A DNA stretch of 64,000 nucleotides from Lachnospiraceae bacterium YSB2008 (GCA_000687655.1 JHWR01000001.1:124001-188000), one strand, 5' to 3'; shown: positions 34,121-43,546, counted from the stretch's first letter. A program made the numbers and translations. Notes: generated by a model not told the origin, from the letters alone.

Positions 34121-34844
34121 TTTGTAATTTCTCACGTTTCTCAATATTCTTCAAACGCTTCCTGACCATGGCTTCCATGCCGATTACATTTGATATCTTA
34201 TTCTTAACTCCGACATTTTCAGAACTGTTACTCTCGGTGTAATCACGGTAAAGAATGAGCTTATCATCTATAATGCCGATACCACCGACCTTCTCAGCTA
34301 TTAGACCAATCCACTGATCATGCATTGCAACATGCGGCGGAATAGGACATATATATCTTATAAGTTCTCTCCTGAAAGCCATGCAGCAGCCCTGATAACC
34401 ATTCTTTATAAGGTTGTGACTGAAGCCTTTCTTTACATTTCTGTATGAATAGAGATCTCTGCCGGTAAGCTTCAGATCCTTATCTACGAAATCACAATTA
34501 TGAAGAAGCAGTATATCATCCGTTTCTTCAAAATGCTTTCTGGTCACTTCAGCTTTATCTGAAAGCCATATGTCATCCTGATCTGACAGGATTATGATCT
34601 CATTCTTCGTATGACGAACAGCGTAATTGAAATTCGGGATAATACCCATCTTCTTACATTTCACAAGATTGATCCTGTTATCCTCAGTAGCAAGACTTCT
34701 CACAATCTCTTCAGTGTTATCTGAACTTTCGTTAAGCGAAACCACAAGTTCATCATCTGCTGAAATACTATCCAGAATACTTCTTATCTGCTCTTCTATA
34801 TATAATTCTCCATTGTATGCCGCAAGGGCAACTGAAATGTTCAT
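34098..34844 (-). CDS. Glycosyltransferase family 2, rhamnosyltransferase-like
   Basis: A GT-A enzyme with SVALAAYNGELYIEEQIRSI, a nucleotide-binding SLNESSDNTEEIV, ILSDQDDIWLSDK (the metal-binding acidic motif) and a later MHDQWIGLIAEKVGG. The pattern AYNG.LYI.EQI..IL with DQDDIWL resembles rhamnosyltransferases of O-antigen and S-layer glycan clusters. The 248 residues are complete. It has its own promoter candidate and overlaps the GT4 gene by 23 bp. Confidence 0.88.
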   Translation of the reverse strand: MNISVALAAYNGELYIEEQIRSILDSISADDELVVSLNESSDNTEEIVRSLATEDNRINLVKCKKMGIIPNFNYAVRHTKNEIIILSDQDDIWLSDKAEVTRKHFEETDDILLLHNCDFVDKDLKLTGRDLYSYRNVKKGFSHNLIKNGYQGCCMAFRRELIRYICPIPPHVAMHDQWIGLIAEKVGGIGIIDDKLILYRDYTESNSSENVGVKNKISNVIGMEAMVRKRLKNIEKREKLQNEKSSHR

Positions 34845-34859
34845 GCGAACTTCCTATCT

Positions 34860-34889
34860 ATATAATCTTTTTAAAACTAGCCCGTTCAA
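34860..34889 (-). promoter_or_regulatory. Promoter candidate before the GT2 gene
   Basis: TTGAAC (34884-34889), an 18-bp spacer and TTATAT (34860-34865) on the minus strand, close to the GT2 start. It would restart transcription of the glycan genes after the HTH-Uma2 gene. Confidence 0.45.
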
Positions 34890-34938
34890 TAATGCCACAT
34901 AATCACATTATTCAAAACACCAGGTTCAATTCACAAAA

Positions 34939-35688
34939 TCAGAATTCCAGGTCACGCAGAGTCACCACTAGTTTTCCGTCATAGATATATACTGGTATAT
35001 CATCCTCAAATGTATACATGGTTGATCTTTCTTCGCCTTCAAAAACTGTTTTGATGACGACTCTGGATTCCGGATCTGCTATCCAGTATTCACGCACTCC
35101 ATTTTCCTGATACTTCTTTTTCTTTATATTCAGGTCTCTCTTTCTGGTACTCGGCGAGAGAACCTCCAGAACGAAATCCGGCGCACCCTTAACCGCTCTG
35201 ATATCAGAAAACTTCTCTCTGTCGCAGACAACTATGAGATCCGGCTGAACAACAGTCATGTCACCTTTGTCATATTCAAGACGGACATCAACCGGTGAAA
35301 CAACAGCTATACATTTACCTTTGTTCTTCTTAATATAGTTTGCAAACGCTAAAGAGACTTCCATCATGATTAACTGATGCAGTACAGATGGAGCTGACAT
35401 ATCATATATCACTCCGTCTATAACTTCAACCCTCTTTCCTTCAGGAAGCTCTAATCTGTAATAATCTTCATACGTATATCCACTCTGAGTATAAATATCC
35501 GCCGAACCACTCCCAAATTGCTCAAAGAAAGCGGAAAGCGACTCAAGCGTATTCCTTCTTGGATTTTTATTTATTCCTCCGAGGACCTTCTGTACTGTAC
35601 TGAGCGAAACACCTGATCTCTCACTGATGAATTCATAAGACAGGCCATATTTCTTCTTTAGCTCGACCATCTCTTCAACTGTATACAT
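34939..35688 (-). CDS. HTH (XRE-like)-Uma2 (DUF820) nuclease-like fusion, copy 2
   Basis: The same architecture as the gene at 25227-26042. An N-terminal HTH (KKYGLSYEFISERSGVSLS, then TVQKVLGG) is followed by a Uma2 domain with RVEVIDGVIYDMSAPS, VVQPDLIVVC, APDFVLEVLSPSTRKRD and YQENGVREYWIADPESR. Active-site-type residues are kept. I use ATG 35688 (MYTVEEMVEL) because AAAGGAG lies just before it. It lies inside the glycan cluster but has its own promoter with an overlapping palindrome, and a promoter follows it, so it looks like an inserted independent unit. Confidence 0.85.
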   Translation of the reverse strand: MYTVEEMVELKKKYGLSYEFISERSGVSLSTVQKVLGGINKNPRRNTLESLSAFFEQFGSGSADIYTQSGYTYEDYYRLELPEGKRVEVIDGVIYDMSAPSVLHQLIMMEVSLAFANYIKKNKGKCIAVVSPVDVRLEYDKGDMTVVQPDLIVVCDREKFSDIRAVKGAPDFVLEVLSPSTRKRDLNIKKKKYQENGVREYWIADPESRVVIKTVFEGEERSTMYTFEDDIPVYIYDGKLVVTLRDLEF

Positions 35689-35723
35689 AATGATTCTCCT
35701 TTCTGTCATAATTATATCTTCAA

Positions 35724-35761
35724 GGTATCATTATTATACCAATTTTAAAGAGTTTTATCAA
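35724..35761 (-). promoter_or_regulatory. Promoter with operator-like palindrome before HTH-Uma2 copy 2
   Basis: TTGATA (35756-35761), a 17-bp spacer and TATAAT (35733-35738) on the minus strand. A perfect inverted repeat GGTAT-N7-ATACC (35724-35740) covers the -10. Autorepression by the encoded HTH is a fair guess. Confidence 0.6.
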
Positions 35762-35845
35762 TTAAATATCATTTTTGTATCATTTTACTAATTTAAGATA
35801 CTTATTATCCCTAATAATGATAAAATCGCCACTGAAAGGACATAA

Positions 35846-37060
35846 TCACCTGACATATACAACAATACCATTCAACGCCTTCTCGCACTTTTCCTCTGCA
35901 TCATCAGCATCTGTTCCTTCGGCGATGACGAAGCCTGTCCTGTCATTTGAGCTTCTGATCTCTTTTGCAGTATCTCCGATATCATGAACTATGGTCACAC
36001 TCTTAATGCCCGGCATTTGTTTTGCCTCGTCGATACCGGTAATACTGTCTATGATTCCTATATCATTCCTGAAATATCTGATTGCAGAACCGCAGTTCTT
36101 CTTCGGAATTATGTCAACCTTTTCTCCGAGAGCAAGTTTTATGCATGCTTCCACCATATCAACTCCGGTTGATAATGGAACGAGGAATGTTGTTATATTA
36201 TCACCGCCGAGTCTGGCTCCCAGCTCTACTATCTTAGGTCCATCCTTTGTAATCTTTATCTCAGTATGTGAAGGACCTGTTGTTATTCCGACGGCCTTAC
36301 ATGCAGCCTTCGTAATTTCTCTTATCTTATCCTGAGTATCTTCAGGCAGTCTGGACGGCTGAGTATGTCCCATCTCAACGAAGTACGGAGCCTCAGTCGT
36401 AATCTTATCTGTTATCTGAATCACATGGCACTCACCATCGACAGACAGAGTCTCAACGCTGACCTCCGGCCCTTCCATGCATTCCTCCACAAGAACAACT
36501 CCTGTCCTGGAGAATCCTTTTGTATATTCATATGAAGCAGCATACTCTTCACTGTTAGTGGAATGAATATCCTGGGACGATACAAACGATATGCCCCTGC
36601 TTCCGGAGTTATCTGCCGGCTTAACGATACATTTATATCCCTTTGAAAGCACATCCTTCACAGCATTCTCGAACTCAGTCTCATCATGAACTATATGATA
36701 CTCAGGCACAGGAACTCCGGCCGTCTTAAGTGCATCTCTCATAGCCGCTTTGTTAGTTGCTTTTAAAGCAGTATCAGTCGTAACTCCGGGCAGTCCCATC
36801 TTCTCACATACTGTAGCAACAGTCTTCATAGGCATATCGCTGGCGAGCGTCATGATTCCATCAATCTTGTGACGTTCAGCCGCCTCCAGCACTCTTTCAG
36901 TATCAATGGTACTTATAACCTCTTTAATGACCCCCGGCACACCAAAACCAACAGCATCCGGATCCATATCTATGGCCACGCACTGAAGTCCCAACTCTAT
37001 CGCTTTTTCAATTGCAGGGAGCTGCAGGATACTCGCTCCCAAAATCATAATCTTCTTCAA
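35846..37060 (-). CDS. ATP-grasp domain ligase
   Basis: A carboxylate-amine/thiol ligase of the ATP-grasp superfamily. The preATP-grasp Rossmann part begins IMILGASILQLPAIEKAIEL; the ATP-binding part has YKCIVKPADNSGSRGISFV, VLVEECMEGPEVSVETLSV and the metal-binding EIKITKDGPKIVELGARLGGDNITT. At 404 residues it resembles PurK/CarB-like stand-alone enzymes that join amino acids or sugars. It lies between the HTH-Uma2 gene and a PglC-like gene, so action on an amino-sugar or peptide part of a surface glycan is plausible. The substrate is unknown. Confidence 0.85.
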   Translation of the reverse strand: MKKIMILGASILQLPAIEKAIELGLQCVAIDMDPDAVGFGVPGVIKEVISTIDTERVLEAAERHKIDGIMTLASDMPMKTVATVCEKMGLPGVTTDTALKATNKAAMRDALKTAGVPVPEYHIVHDETEFENAVKDVLSKGYKCIVKPADNSGSRGISFVSSQDIHSTNSEEYAASYEYTKGFSRTGVVLVEECMEGPEVSVETLSVDGECHVIQITDKITTEAPYFVEMGHTQPSRLPEDTQDKIREITKAACKAVGITTGPSHTEIKITKDGPKIVELGARLGGDNITTFLVPLSTGVDMVEACIKLALGEKVDIIPKKNCGSAIRYFRNDIGIIDSITGIDEAKQMPGIKSVTIVHDIGDTAKEIRSSNDRTGFVIAEGTDADDAEEKCEKALNGIVVYVR

Positions 37061-37117
37061 GGCAAAACCTCATTCACAAACAAAACACTAACTGATCAAT
37101 GACATCAATCAGATTTG

Positions 37118-37711
37118 TTATTTTCGATAAACATTTTTATGCGACAAAACTGTTTTTATCGTCATCAGAATAATCTTAATATCGAAAGCAAATGACATAT
37201 GTTCAACATAGTAGACATCATTCTTAAGCTTCTCATGAGCTGTAACAGAATTTCTGTTCACCGCCTGATTGTAACCTGTGATACCAGGTCTTACGAGGAG
37301 TATCTTTCTCTCCTTCTTGGAGTAAGTTTTGATATCATCAGGAAGATCCGGTCTCGGACCTACAAATGCCATCTCACCCTTAAGTATATTCAATATCTGA
37401 GGCAGTTCATCTATACTGGTCTTTCTTGCAAAACGTCCAAATCTCGTAACTCTCGGATCATCCTCAGCATTATAAGTCGAACCATCCTCCAGTCTTATAT
37501 CCGGAGCATTCACCTTCATGGTCCTGAGCTTATACATCTTGAAAACTTTGCCACGTCTTCCAAGTCTTTCACCCATATAAAAAACCGGTCCCCCATCCTC
37601 CAGCTTTATACAGATAGCTGAAGGAATAAGAACCAGCATTAAAATAGGCAACAAAACAAGAGCTATGAAGAAATCTATGACCATCTTTATATTCACATAT
37701 AATCTTCTCAT
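37118..37711 (-). CDS. Bacterial sugar transferase, PglC-like phosphoglycosyltransferase
   Basis: A monotopic initiating enzyme that moves a phospho-sugar from a UDP-sugar to undecaprenyl phosphate. The 197 residues are the small PglC form: a re-entrant membrane helix (about 8-30, VIDFFIALVLLPILMLVLIP), KMYKLRTMKVNAPD, VTRFGRFARKTSIDELPQI with the catalytic Asp-Glu pair, GEMAFVGPRPDLP and RPGITGYNQ. The start overlaps the aminotransferase stop by 4 bp. This suits a bacillosamine-type pathway: dehydratase, aminotransferase, transferase. Confidence 0.9.
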   Translation of the reverse strand: MRRLYVNIKMVIDFFIALVLLPILMLVLIPSAICIKLEDGGPVFYMGERLGRRGKVFKMYKLRTMKVNAPDIRLEDGSTYNAEDDPRVTRFGRFARKTSIDELPQILNILKGEMAFVGPRPDLPDDIKTYSKKERKILLVRPGITGYNQAVNRNSVTAHEKLKNDVYYVEHMSFAFDIKIILMTIKTVLSHKNVYRK

Positions 37712-39006
37712 ATAATATCCTCAAAATTTGATATGATATATTCCACATCCTCATCACTGAGCTTTGTGTGAAGCGGAAGTGTGATCTCTTTTTCGTAATG
37801 TTTATATGCGTTCGGGAAATCTTTGATGTCGAAGCCCATGCTCTTATATGCAGTCATCATAGGAAGTGGCTTGTAATGAACATTGCAGGCTATGCCACGT
37901 TCTGCCATCTTCACAATGATCTCACGACGCTTCTCATCATCTGCCCATGGTATGAACACAAGATAAACGTGTCCCGAACTCGTGTACTCATCAGTAAAAT
38001 GAACCAAGTGACTCAGTCCAAGTCTGTCGCACATTGCATCATACTTTTCTATGATCTCGCGACGTCTTGCAAGAAGTGACGGATATCTGTCCATCTGGAC
38101 AAGTCCCATAGCAGCAGATATGTCTGTCATATTACATTTATAAAATGGAGCGACTATGTCATACTCCCACGATCCGAGCTGAGACTTTGCAAAAGCATCC
38201 TTGCTCTGTCCGTGAAGGCTGTAGAGCTGATATGCTTTATATATCTCCTCGCTGTCAACTCCCGGAATCTTTCTCCAGGTTGCTGCACCACCTTCAGCTG
38301 TCGTCAAATTCTTAACAGCATGAAACGAAAATGAAGTGAAGTCCGCGATGCTTCCTGCCATCTTTGCACCTTCGCCGACTCTGCTTCCGGCACTGAACTT
38401 ACGGGATGCACCAAGTGCATGAGCAGCATCACTCATAATCGCAATACGCCCTAAGCCTGCACTTACTCTGCGCGCGATATCATTCACATTTTGCTTCTCT
38501 CCCGCAGGCACATGCTTCTCTCCTGCCGGCACAAAGAGTGACCTCTTATCCTCTGCTATCTCATACAGCTTATCATAATCCGGTATCACTCCACCGAGAT
38601 CAACTGCAACTATAGCCTTGGTCTTTTCATTTACAAGTGCCGCTGCAGAATCAGGATCCATGAGCGGACTGTCAGGCAGAGAATCGGCAAATCGAACTGT
38701 TGCACCGACATGAACGGCAGCCGATGCAGTTGCTGTATATGTATATGCCGGAACTATGACTTCGTCGCCCGGACCTATACCAAGCGTACGAAGATTCAGT
38801 TCTTCCGCAGCAGTTGCAGAAGAAAGGCAGACCACCTTCTCTGTTCCAACATACTCTGCTATTCTTCTTTCAAGCTCCTTAGTCCTTGGTCCTGTTGTTA
38901 TCCAACCTGACTTAAGTGCCTTTACAACTTCCTCGCACTCAGCATCTGTAATATCAGGAGGACTGAAGCTTATATTTCTCTTATTATCCATATGTTTCAT
39001 TCTCAT
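37708..39006 (-). CDS. DegT/DnrJ/EryC1/StrS aminotransferase, PglE-like
   Basis: A PLP-dependent sugar aminotransferase. Motifs: the family opening SFSPPDITDAECEEVVKAL, GWITTGPRTKELE, GDEVIVPAYTYTATASA, SDAAHALGA, and the PLP lysine in SFHAVKNLTTAEGGAA. A segment VPAGEK is repeated (residues 159-164 and 166-171) inside the region before the SDAAHA motif. The start is uncertain: ATG at 39006, 39000 or 38991 are all possible and no strong ribosome site is seen. It follows the PglF-like gene by 15 bp and probably makes UDP-4-amino-4-deoxy sugar. Confidence 0.88.
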   Translation of the reverse strand: MRMKHMDNKRNISFSPPDITDAECEEVVKALKSGWITTGPRTKELERRIAEYVGTEKVVCLSSATAAEELNLRTLGIGPGDEVIVPAYTYTATASAAVHVGATVRFADSLPDSPLMDPDSAAALVNEKTKAIVAVDLGGVIPDYDKLYEIAEDKRSLFVPAGEKHVPAGEKQNVNDIARRVSAGLGRIAIMSDAAHALGASRKFSAGSRVGEGAKMAGSIADFTSFSFHAVKNLTTAEGGAATWRKIPGVDSEEIYKAYQLYSLHGQSKDAFAKSQLGSWEYDIVAPFYKCNMTDISAAMGLVQMDRYPSLLARRREIIEKYDAMCDRLGLSHLVHFTDEYTSSGHVYLVFIPWADDEKRREIIVKMAERGIACNVHYKPLPMMTAYKSMGFDIKDFPNAYKHYEKEITLPLHTKLSDEDVEYIISNFEDII

Positions 39007-39021
39007 CCCGGTAGCCGCAAA

Positions 39022-41253
39022 CTATTCCGCATCATCCGACGCTTCCTCAAAATTCTCAAGAGGCACATCCATGTAAGTTTCATCATCAGAAACAAGCTTA
39101 GGAACTTCCTCTTCCTCTGTCTCTTCGAGAACCTTCTCTATGATCTTCCTGTTTCTGCCTGATTTTTCAAGCATTTCCTTAAGCTGAATTCTGTACTCAG
39201 CATCCTGTACTGCATCCTGGTCGTATGGTTTATAAGTACTAACCATATCCTGAACCATAACTCTGATGCCCTCGAAGTTCTTATATGAAACCTCCATAAG
39301 GTCTTCCAGAGAATTCAGGAATTCATCCTCATCAAATGCAACAGGATGTCCTATATGTATGAGCTTATTTCTTGTCTTCTCAAGACCTTCCTCAGCCATA
39401 AGCTTCTCTTCATAAAGCTTCTCGCCCGGTCTGAGTCCGGTATACTCTATAGCAATATCCACATCAGGCTCATATCCGCAGAGCTTGATAAGGTTTCTTG
39501 CAAGGTCATCAATCTTTACAGGCTCACCCATATCAAGGACGAATATCTCGCCACCCTTTGCATATGTACCTGCCTGAAGCACAAGTCTCGCAGCCTCGGG
39601 GATAGTCATGAAATATCTGATTATATCAGGATGGGTAACAGTAACCGGTCCGCCATCCGCTATCTGCTCTTTGAAAAGAGGAATTACAGAGCCGCTGCTT
39701 CCGAGAACATTACCGAATCTTACCGCAACGAATTCAGTCTGAGCCTTCTTATGTCCTGCCATATCCTGTCCCGGGATGGTGAACATAGGCTTACCCTCTT
39801 CATCCACCTTAACCTGTGAAGGACCGAGCGGATACATGCTTCCCGCCTCATCCTCAAGATGCACATGAAGAACAGGAATCTCCGACTCTTTATTCTCTTT
39901 AATCTTCCTGTCAAATGACTGGATGATCATCTCACATATTCTCTTGCTGGCACCCATGATATTCGTCGGATTAACAGCCTTATCAGTACTGATAAGAACG
40001 AATCTCTGAGTTCCGTACATCATTGCAGCATATGCAACCTTATAGGTACCAATGGCATTGTTCTTAATAGCTTCACATGGACTGACCTCCATAAGAGGAA
40101 CATGCTTATGTGCAGCTGCATGATAAACAACGTCCGGTCTGTAAAGTCTGAATATCTGATTCACACGACGGCTGTCTCTTACAGAACCTATCATAACCTT
40201 GATATCAAGTTCAGGATGCTGTCTAGTAAGCTCGTTGCTTATACGGTATGCATCATTTTCATATATATCAAATATAATAAGCTGCTTTGGACTGTGCTTT
40301 GCTATCTGACGGCAGAGCTCGGAACCTATGGATCCGCCACCGCCTGTAACGAGTATGGTCTTTCCGGAAAGGAACTCGTAGATCTCTGTCATATCAACCT
40401 TGATAGGTTCTCTTCCGAGAAGATCCTCTATCGCAATATCCTGCATGGCAGACATATTTACTTCGCCGTTAACAAGCTGATACACACCAGGAAGACTCTT
40501 CATCTTACATCCGGTTTCCTTACAGATATTGAGGATATCTCTCTTGTCCTCCATCTTAGCTGTAGGAATGGCAAGATATATCTTCTCAATGCTGTATTTC
40601 TCGCAGGCAAGAAGTATATCATCCCTGCCTCCGACTATAGGTACGCCATCAACGAGCTTATTCCATTTGCTCGAATCATCATCTATCATACATACCGGTC
40701 TGTCTTCGAGCTCGCTGGAATTGTTGAGCTCGCGGACTATGATACGTCCCGCTTCACCGGCACCTATGACCATGACTCGGCTGTATTTCGCATTATTCTT
40801 CTTACTCTGCGCCTTCAGCAGAATTACGAATCTGTTCAGGAATCTGAGTGCCAGAACCATGAAGAACTGCAGCATGGTACCGACTACATAATAAGAAATA
40901 GGCATTCTCTGGAAGAATACCGTTATGAGCACGATATGCAGGATGCTCGTTACAACAGTCGCATATATAACTCGCTCAAGCTCAACAAAGCTCGCGAACT
41001 TCCATATACTTCTGTAAAGCCCGAATATCCAGAAACATGCAAGACATATGATAGTATAAAATGGAGCGAACTTGACAAATGGATTCAGATACATTGCTTC
41101 TATCGAAGAAACCCTGCAGTCAAATCTCAGCCAGAGCGCAGCAAAATAAGATATGTTAACGAACAACATATCTACTACCATAAAAAGAATATTCACAAAT
41201 TGGCTGTGTTCACCCAGAGGACTTCTCCTCTGTCCGGACATCTCACCGTTCAT
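39022..41253 (-). CDS. Nucleotide-sugar 4,6-dehydratase, PglF/CapD/WbpM family
   Basis: A membrane-bound enzyme that turns UDP-GlcNAc into a 4-keto-6-deoxy sugar. Four transmembrane segments (to about residue 145) precede a CoA-binding-like Rossmann fold (VMVIGAGEAGR) and the dehydratase domain (LVTGGGGSIGSELCRQI, AAAHKHVPLMEVSPCEAI, ISTDKAVNPTNIMGASKR, VRFGNVLGSSGSV). Between residues about 450 and 505, just before VRFGNVLGS, there is an extra stretch not usual in this family, with MYPLGPSQVKVDEEGKPMF. The C-terminal about 100 residues are acidic. It begins the glycan unit. Confidence 0.9.
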   Translation of the reverse strand: MNGEMSGQRRSPLGEHSQFVNILFMVVDMLFVNISYFAALWLRFDCRVSSIEAMYLNPFVKFAPFYTIICLACFWIFGLYRSIWKFASFVELERVIYATVVTSILHIVLITVFFQRMPISYYVVGTMLQFFMVLALRFLNRFVILLKAQSKKNNAKYSRVMVIGAGEAGRIIVRELNNSSELEDRPVCMIDDDSSKWNKLVDGVPIVGGRDDILLACEKYSIEKIYLAIPTAKMEDKRDILNICKETGCKMKSLPGVYQLVNGEVNMSAMQDIAIEDLLGREPIKVDMTEIYEFLSGKTILVTGGGGSIGSELCRQIAKHSPKQLIIFDIYENDAYRISNELTRQHPELDIKVMIGSVRDSRRVNQIFRLYRPDVVYHAAAHKHVPLMEVSPCEAIKNNAIGTYKVAYAAMMYGTQRFVLISTDKAVNPTNIMGASKRICEMIIQSFDRKIKENKESEIPVLHVHLEDEAGSMYPLGPSQVKVDEEGKPMFTIPGQDMAGHKKAQTEFVAVRFGNVLGSSGSVIPLFKEQIADGGPVTVTHPDIIRYFMTIPEAARLVLQAGTYAKGGEIFVLDMGEPVKIDDLARNLIKLCGYEPDVDIAIEYTGLRPGEKLYEEKLMAEEGLEKTRNKLIHIGHPVAFDEDEFLNSLEDLMEVSYKNFEGIRVMVQDMVSTYKPYDQDAVQDAEYRIQLKEMLEKSGRNRKIIEKVLEETEEEEVPKLVSDDETYMDVPLENFEEASDDAE

Positions 41254-41276
41254 TTATAAAAACCTCATTAAGGAAT

Positions 41277-42200
41277 CTAATCTATATCTATAAAGCCTTT
41301 TGTTGAAGTAAGCATAAGTGAAATCTTTCTGTAAAGCACGTCTATCTTTGCCTCACTTATTTCACCGCCGAACTCACCATCTATAGTCCATGATAAAGGC
41401 TCACTTGACTTAATCTTAATACTCTTGGCAGTTTCCATATAAATAAGCTCGTTATCTATATCACCCGTAAGCAGGGAATTGAATAAACGTCCAAGCTCAT
41501 CCGGAGTCTTCGGTTTCTTGATAAGAAGACATTCGAAAAGCCCATCATTGAAGATGGGGGCTTTATTAACAGCAAGCATAAAACCTGCCACTGACTTCGT
41601 ACTTGAAACCTGTCCGTAGATATACTCTCCGGTCACACTTCTGCCATCAAAATCAGCTTCTATATTATACACCTTTATATTTGAAAGCTCCTTCATGCCC
41701 TGCATGATATATGCAGAATGACCCAGAGCATTCTTAAGATTCTGGGGTGTAGCATATGATGCGTTTGTAAAAAGTCCGAATGCTGCTATATATATAAACG
41801 GTCTGCCGTTTATGCAGCCCATATCTATAGGGATCGGTCTGCCTCCTGCTATCTGCTCTGCTGCCTTTTCAGGAATCTGACTGATGCCCAGACTCTTCGC
41901 ATAATCATTTGTAGAACCACATGGAATATAACCGAGCTTTATATCTTTTCCGGTCTCCTCCACAAGCTGCATATAACCTGTTGCAGTCTTATCCAGAGTT
42001 CCGTCTCCGCCGGCGCAGACAATCATATCGTAATCCCTGCCAACTTCTCTCACTAAATCTACGATCATTTCATAATCCTGAATAGGATGAACTACAGTAT
42101 CATAACCTGCCTTTGTAAATGTATCGATCATACTGAACAGATCATTTCCGGCTCTGCCTTTTCCGGCTGTCGGATTGATGATAAAAAGAAGCTTCTTCAT
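41277..42200 (-). CDS. Diacylglycerol/lipid kinase family protein (YegS/BmrU type), second copy
   Basis: A lipid kinase-like protein of 307 residues with INPTAGKGRAGNDLF, the glycine-rich VCAGGDGTLDKTATGYM and IPCGSTNDYAKSLGI, and a C-terminal beta domain with WTIDGEFGG. The motifs are complete. It is only loosely related to the one at 12729-13685 and differs in its N-terminal motif. It lies between queC and the PglF-like gene. Confidence 0.88.
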   Translation of the reverse strand: MKKLLFIINPTAGKGRAGNDLFSMIDTFTKAGYDTVVHPIQDYEMIVDLVREVGRDYDMIVCAGGDGTLDKTATGYMQLVEETGKDIKLGYIPCGSTNDYAKSLGISQIPEKAAEQIAGGRPIPIDMGCINGRPFIYIAAFGLFTNASYATPQNLKNALGHSAYIMQGMKELSNIKVYNIEADFDGRSVTGEYIYGQVSSTKSVAGFMLAVNKAPIFNDGLFECLLIKKPKTPDELGRLFNSLLTGDIDNELIYMETAKSIKIKSSEPLSWTIDGEFGGEISEAKIDVLYRKISLMLTSTKGFIDID

Positions 42201-42218
42201 TTTTTTATCTCCGAAATA

Positions 42219-42896
42219 TTATGCCTTATTCTTATGTGTTATATATCTTTCGTAACCTCTTCTTCTGAGGGTGCATGCCGGACAATGTCCGCACCCGTCA
42301 CCCATTATACCATTATAACAGGTAAGAGTCATGTTTTTAATTACATCCAGTCCGCCGAGACTGTCTGCAAATGCCCATGTCTCTTCTTTGTCAATCCACA
42401 TCAACGGTGTTATTATATCAAATTCGAAATCCATTGCAAGGTTTAGCGTTACATTTAACGACTTAATAAATACATCCCTGCAGTCCGGATAGCCTGAAAA
42501 ATCGCTCTGCGAAACACCTGTTATGATATCACTTATACCCTCGCCCTTTGCATATATAGCTGCATAGGTAAGGAAAAGCATATTCCTTCCTTCGACAAAT
42601 GAATTAGGAGGTGCATTTTCCGGAGCAACTTCCTCAACCTTTATATCCTCTCTCGTAAGAGAATTCGGAGCAAGTGCATTCAGCTCGCTGAGATCTATGA
42701 CCTGATTGCTCACGCCGAACTTATCGCATATCGCCTTAGCGCATTCAAGCTCCTTCTTATGTCTCTGACCATAATCAAATGAAACGGTCTTTACAGTCTC
42801 ATAATTCTTAAGCGCCCAGAGGAGGCAGGTCGTACTGTCCTGACCGCCACTGAGAACAACAACTGCTGCTTTTTTATTCTTTGTATTTTCCATCAT
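42219..42896 (-). CDS. queC: 7-Cyano-7-deazaguanine synthase QueC
   Basis: Makes preQ0 from 7-carboxy-7-deazaguanine, ammonia and ATP. PP-loop [17 protein letters not shown] at the N-terminus, VPENAP-like and VEGRNMLFL segments in the middle, and a zinc site near the C-terminus with [12 protein letters not shown] and TLRRRGYE. An AAGGAG site lies upstream of two consecutive ATG codons (42896 and 42893); either may be used. It is the last gene of the que operon. Confidence 0.93.
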   Translation of the reverse strand: MMENTKNKKAAVVVLSGGQDSTTCLLWALKNYETVKTVSFDYGQRHKKELECAKAICDKFGVSNQVIDLSELNALAPNSLTREDIKVEEVAPENAPPNSFVEGRNMLFLTYAAIYAKGEGISDIITGVSQSDFSGYPDCRDVFIKSLNVTLNLAMDFEFDIITPLMWIDKEETWAFADSLGGLDVIKNMTLTCYNGIMGDGCGHCPACTLRRRGYERYITHKNKA

Positions 42897-42909
42897 TTCT
42901 CTCCTTGGA

Positions 42910-43488
42910 TTAAAGAACAGCACTCATGATTTCTGATCGAAGTGCAGGATCAGTTTCAAATGCACCGCGAAGTGTCGTTGTCACCGTATGTGAAGGCATA
43001 TTCTTGATACCACGCGCTGTAACGCAGCTGTGCTTTCCTTTGATGATAACAGCTACGTCAGGAGAATTCGTAACCTTCTCCATGATATATGCAATATCTG
43101 CACCGATGCGCTCCTGAAGCTGAAGACGCTTTGCTACCATATCAGCTATACGTACGATCTTACTGAGGCCTATGACTCTGTCACGAGGTATATATGCAAC
43201 TGCAACAGTCATATCATACATAAGAGCTATATGATGCTCGCAGTAACTGAATACTTCTATATCCTTAAGAAGCACCATATCACGGCTTGCTCTTTCCGGA
43301 GATTCGAAGGTCTTTCCGAACATCTCAGCTATCTCATCGTTTGAATAATTCATGCCTTCAAAGACTTCTTCATACATCCTTGCCACTCTGTCCGGAGTAT
43401 CCTTAAGTCCCTCTCTGTCCGGATCATCACCGAGCGCTTCAAGTATTCCTCTTACATGTTCCTTTATCTTGTCTTTATCTATTGCCAT
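42910..43488 (-). CDS. folE: GTP cyclohydrolase I
   Basis: Converts GTP to 7,8-dihydroneopterin triphosphate, feeding both folate and queuosine synthesis. Motifs: [13 protein letters not shown] with the zinc Cys and His, [26 protein letters not shown] and [13 protein letters not shown]. At 192 residues it is a typical FolE. Its place between queE and queC indicates that it serves queuosine synthesis here. Confidence 0.95.
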   Translation of the reverse strand: MAIDKDKIKEHVRGILEALGDDPDREGLKDTPDRVARMYEEVFEGMNYSNDEIAEMFGKTFESPERASRDMVLLKDIEVFSYCEHHIALMYDMTVAVAYIPRDRVIGLSKIVRIADMVAKRLQLQERIGADIAYIMEKVTNSPDVAVIIKGKHSCVTARGIKNMPSHTVTTTLRGAFETDPALRSEIMSAVL

Positions 43489-43546
43489 TTTTTATCCTTT
43501 CTATGACATACTCATATTTATCACATGATCATTCCTACAACGCGCA

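Noticed and set aside
40102-41259. A 385-codon open frame on the plus strand opposite the PglF-like gene
   Set aside because: It lies wholly antisense to an unmistakable dehydratase, its translation is low-complexity and rich in Tyr, Ser, His and Ile without any domain, and there is no promoter or ribosome site. It is a shadow of codon use on the other strand.
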